Shown here: positions 63,404 to 64,000 of the stretch, piece by piece
Numbering within the stretch: position 1 is the stretch's first letter
Layout of the letters: each line of letters begins with the position of its first letter
Source of the DNA: Saliniramus fredricksonii
GTDB lineage: Bacteria > Pseudomonadota > Alphaproteobacteria > Rhizobiales > Beijerinckiaceae
Assembly: GCF_900094735.1 (NCBI RefSeq)
Contig: NZ_FMBM01000002.1
Location: 2,046,001 to 2,110,000 of the forward strand
Length of the DNA: 64,000 bases
Reading direction: 5' to 3'
The notes under the pieces: generated by a model
What the model was told of the DNA's origin: nothing
What the model saw: only the letters and a program-made list of their open reading frames with translations
Databases searched by the model: none
Program-made: the position numbers and the translations under genes

Positions 63404-63850
63404 ATGAATATGTTCGGCATGGATGACTGGCAGGCGCTGATTGCGGATGAACGCGTGCTCGTGACGCGCGACATCTTGCGCTACAACGACATGGACGATA
63501 ACGGCCATCTCAACAATTCGGTCTTCACCGTCCTGTGCGAATCGGGCCGGGTGGATTATTTCCGCAAGCGGGTGACCCCGCATCTGCCGGGCAATACCTT
63601 CTTCGTGATCGCGCGCATCGCCATCGACTTCAAGGCCGAGGCCTTCTATCCGGGGGAGGCGCTGACCGCGACCTGGCTCGAACATCTGGGCCGCTCGTCG
63701 CTGCGCGTGCGCCAGAAGATCATGAGCGCGGACAAGCTCGTTGCCGAGGCAGAAGGCGTCTGCGTGGTGATGGATCAGACCACGCGCAAACCCTTCCCCA
63801 TCCCCGACGCGACGCGCGCGGCGCTTGAGCCGCTTCTGCGCGAGGGCTGA
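63404..63850 (+). CDS. Acyl-CoA thioesterase, hotdog fold (4HBT family)
   Basis: A 148-residue hotdog-fold protein. The conserved start is RDILRYNDMDDNGHLNNSVF, with the Asp/Asn of the 4-hydroxybenzoyl-CoA thioesterase group, followed by CESGRVDYFRK. The central strand is VIARIAIDFKAEAFYPGEAL. It cleaves acyl-CoA thioesters; the acyl group cannot be read. The ATG at 63404 is chosen because the fold begins 15 residues later; a longer frame from 63350 lies in non-family DNA. Confidence 0.88.
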   Translation: MNMFGMDDWQALIADERVLVTRDILRYNDMDDNGHLNNSVFTVLCESGRVDYFRKRVTPHLPGNTFFVIARIAIDFKAEAFYPGEALTATWLEHLGRSSLRVRQKIMSADKLVAEAEGVCVVMDQTTRKPFPIPDATRAALEPLLREG

Positions 63851-63869
63851 GCACATCGCGCAAAGCCGG

Positions 63870-64000
63870 TCAGCGGCTTCCCGCCCCGGTGGTCCGGTTG
63901 AAGGAAGGCGGATCGGAGGCCGGGAAGGTCTCTTCCAGCGCCTCGTCGACATCCTCCTCTGAGCGTCCGGGACGCCCCGCAATCGGTCCGGATTTCTCAT
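63870..64000 (-). CDS. C-terminal end of a small protein with SDPP tail (partial)
   Basis: Only the last ~43 codons lie in the window; the 5' end is beyond base 64000. The minus strand reads EDVDEALEETFPASDPPSFN before a stop at 63870-63872. The DEALEETFPASDPPS words match a short conserved tail found on many small alphaproteobacterial hypothetical proteins. The other two minus-strand frames across the same bases give Arg-rich, unconserved sequence. Its function is unknown. Confidence 0.6.
   Translation of the reverse strand, partial: EKSGPIAGRPGRSEEDVDEALEETFPASDPPSFNRTTGAGSR

Noticed and set aside
61449-63404. A 651-codon open frame on the minus strand opposite typA
   Set aside because: A GC-driven antisense frame; TypA on the plus strand is unmistakable.

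Overview
The window is strongly GC-rich, densely coded chromosomal DNA from an alphaproteobacterium, most likely of the Hyphomicrobiales (Rhizobiales) type. Supporting marks are the divK-pleD cell-cycle pair next to a DUF3572 gene, the petABC cytochrome bc1 operon, the rpmF / rsfS-rlmH-envC-ctpA block, a DinB polymerase with an N-terminal zinc ribbon, and small envelope-stress proteins behind EcfG-like promoters. Genus and species cannot be read from the sequence. No rRNA, tRNA, CRISPR array, insertion sequence or prophage was recognised.

Region by region. 1-9.2 kb: the end of an amidase gene, an SbtA/SbtB bicarbonate-transport pair, an FNT channel, an MFS transporter, a MHYT-LytTR membrane regulator, a 3-hydroxyisobutyrate-dehydrogenase-like enzyme, a periplasmic PRC-barrel protein and a universal stress protein. 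9.4-11 kb: an orphan TRAP large permease. 11.1-14.1 kb: a 985-residue protein with two divergent GGDEF-like modules behind an AT-rich control region. 14.3-21.4 kb: an XRE regulator broken by a one-base frameshift, then a TRAP transporter (dctPQM), pyrK-pyrD of class 1B and a carbamoylase-type hydrolase. These could together import and reductively degrade orotate or dihydroorotate. 21.5-25 kb: dinB, DUF3572, divK, pleD. 25-33.5 kb: a secreted CxxCH protein, rpmF, rsfS, rlmH, an envC-like gene, ctpA, an acyl-CoA synthetase and holC. 33.5-39 kb: an AT-rich patch with a small membrane protein, then uvrC, a CDF transporter, a VOC protein and a hairpin-rich non-coding stretch. 39-45.5 kb: a DHDPS-family enzyme and a divergent signalling unit (receiver protein plus TadG-like protein facing a 1001-residue hybrid kinase). 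45.5-47.5 kb: a four-gene envelope-stress operon. 48-52 kb: uppP beside a decayed xdhC and an intact xdhB with no xdhA. 52-64 kb: an MBL-fold hydrolase, petABC, an ABC exporter, trmL, an M20 dipeptidase, a solitary Abi/HEPN-like protein, typA, a hotdog thioesterase and the end of a small SDPP-tail protein.

Two genes (the XRE regulator and xdhC) are broken by apparent one-base losses in runs of C, so sequencing error must be excluded before calling them pseudogenes. Short tandem duplications of 10-18 bp recur, mostly just after stop codons or in low-complexity coding DNA.
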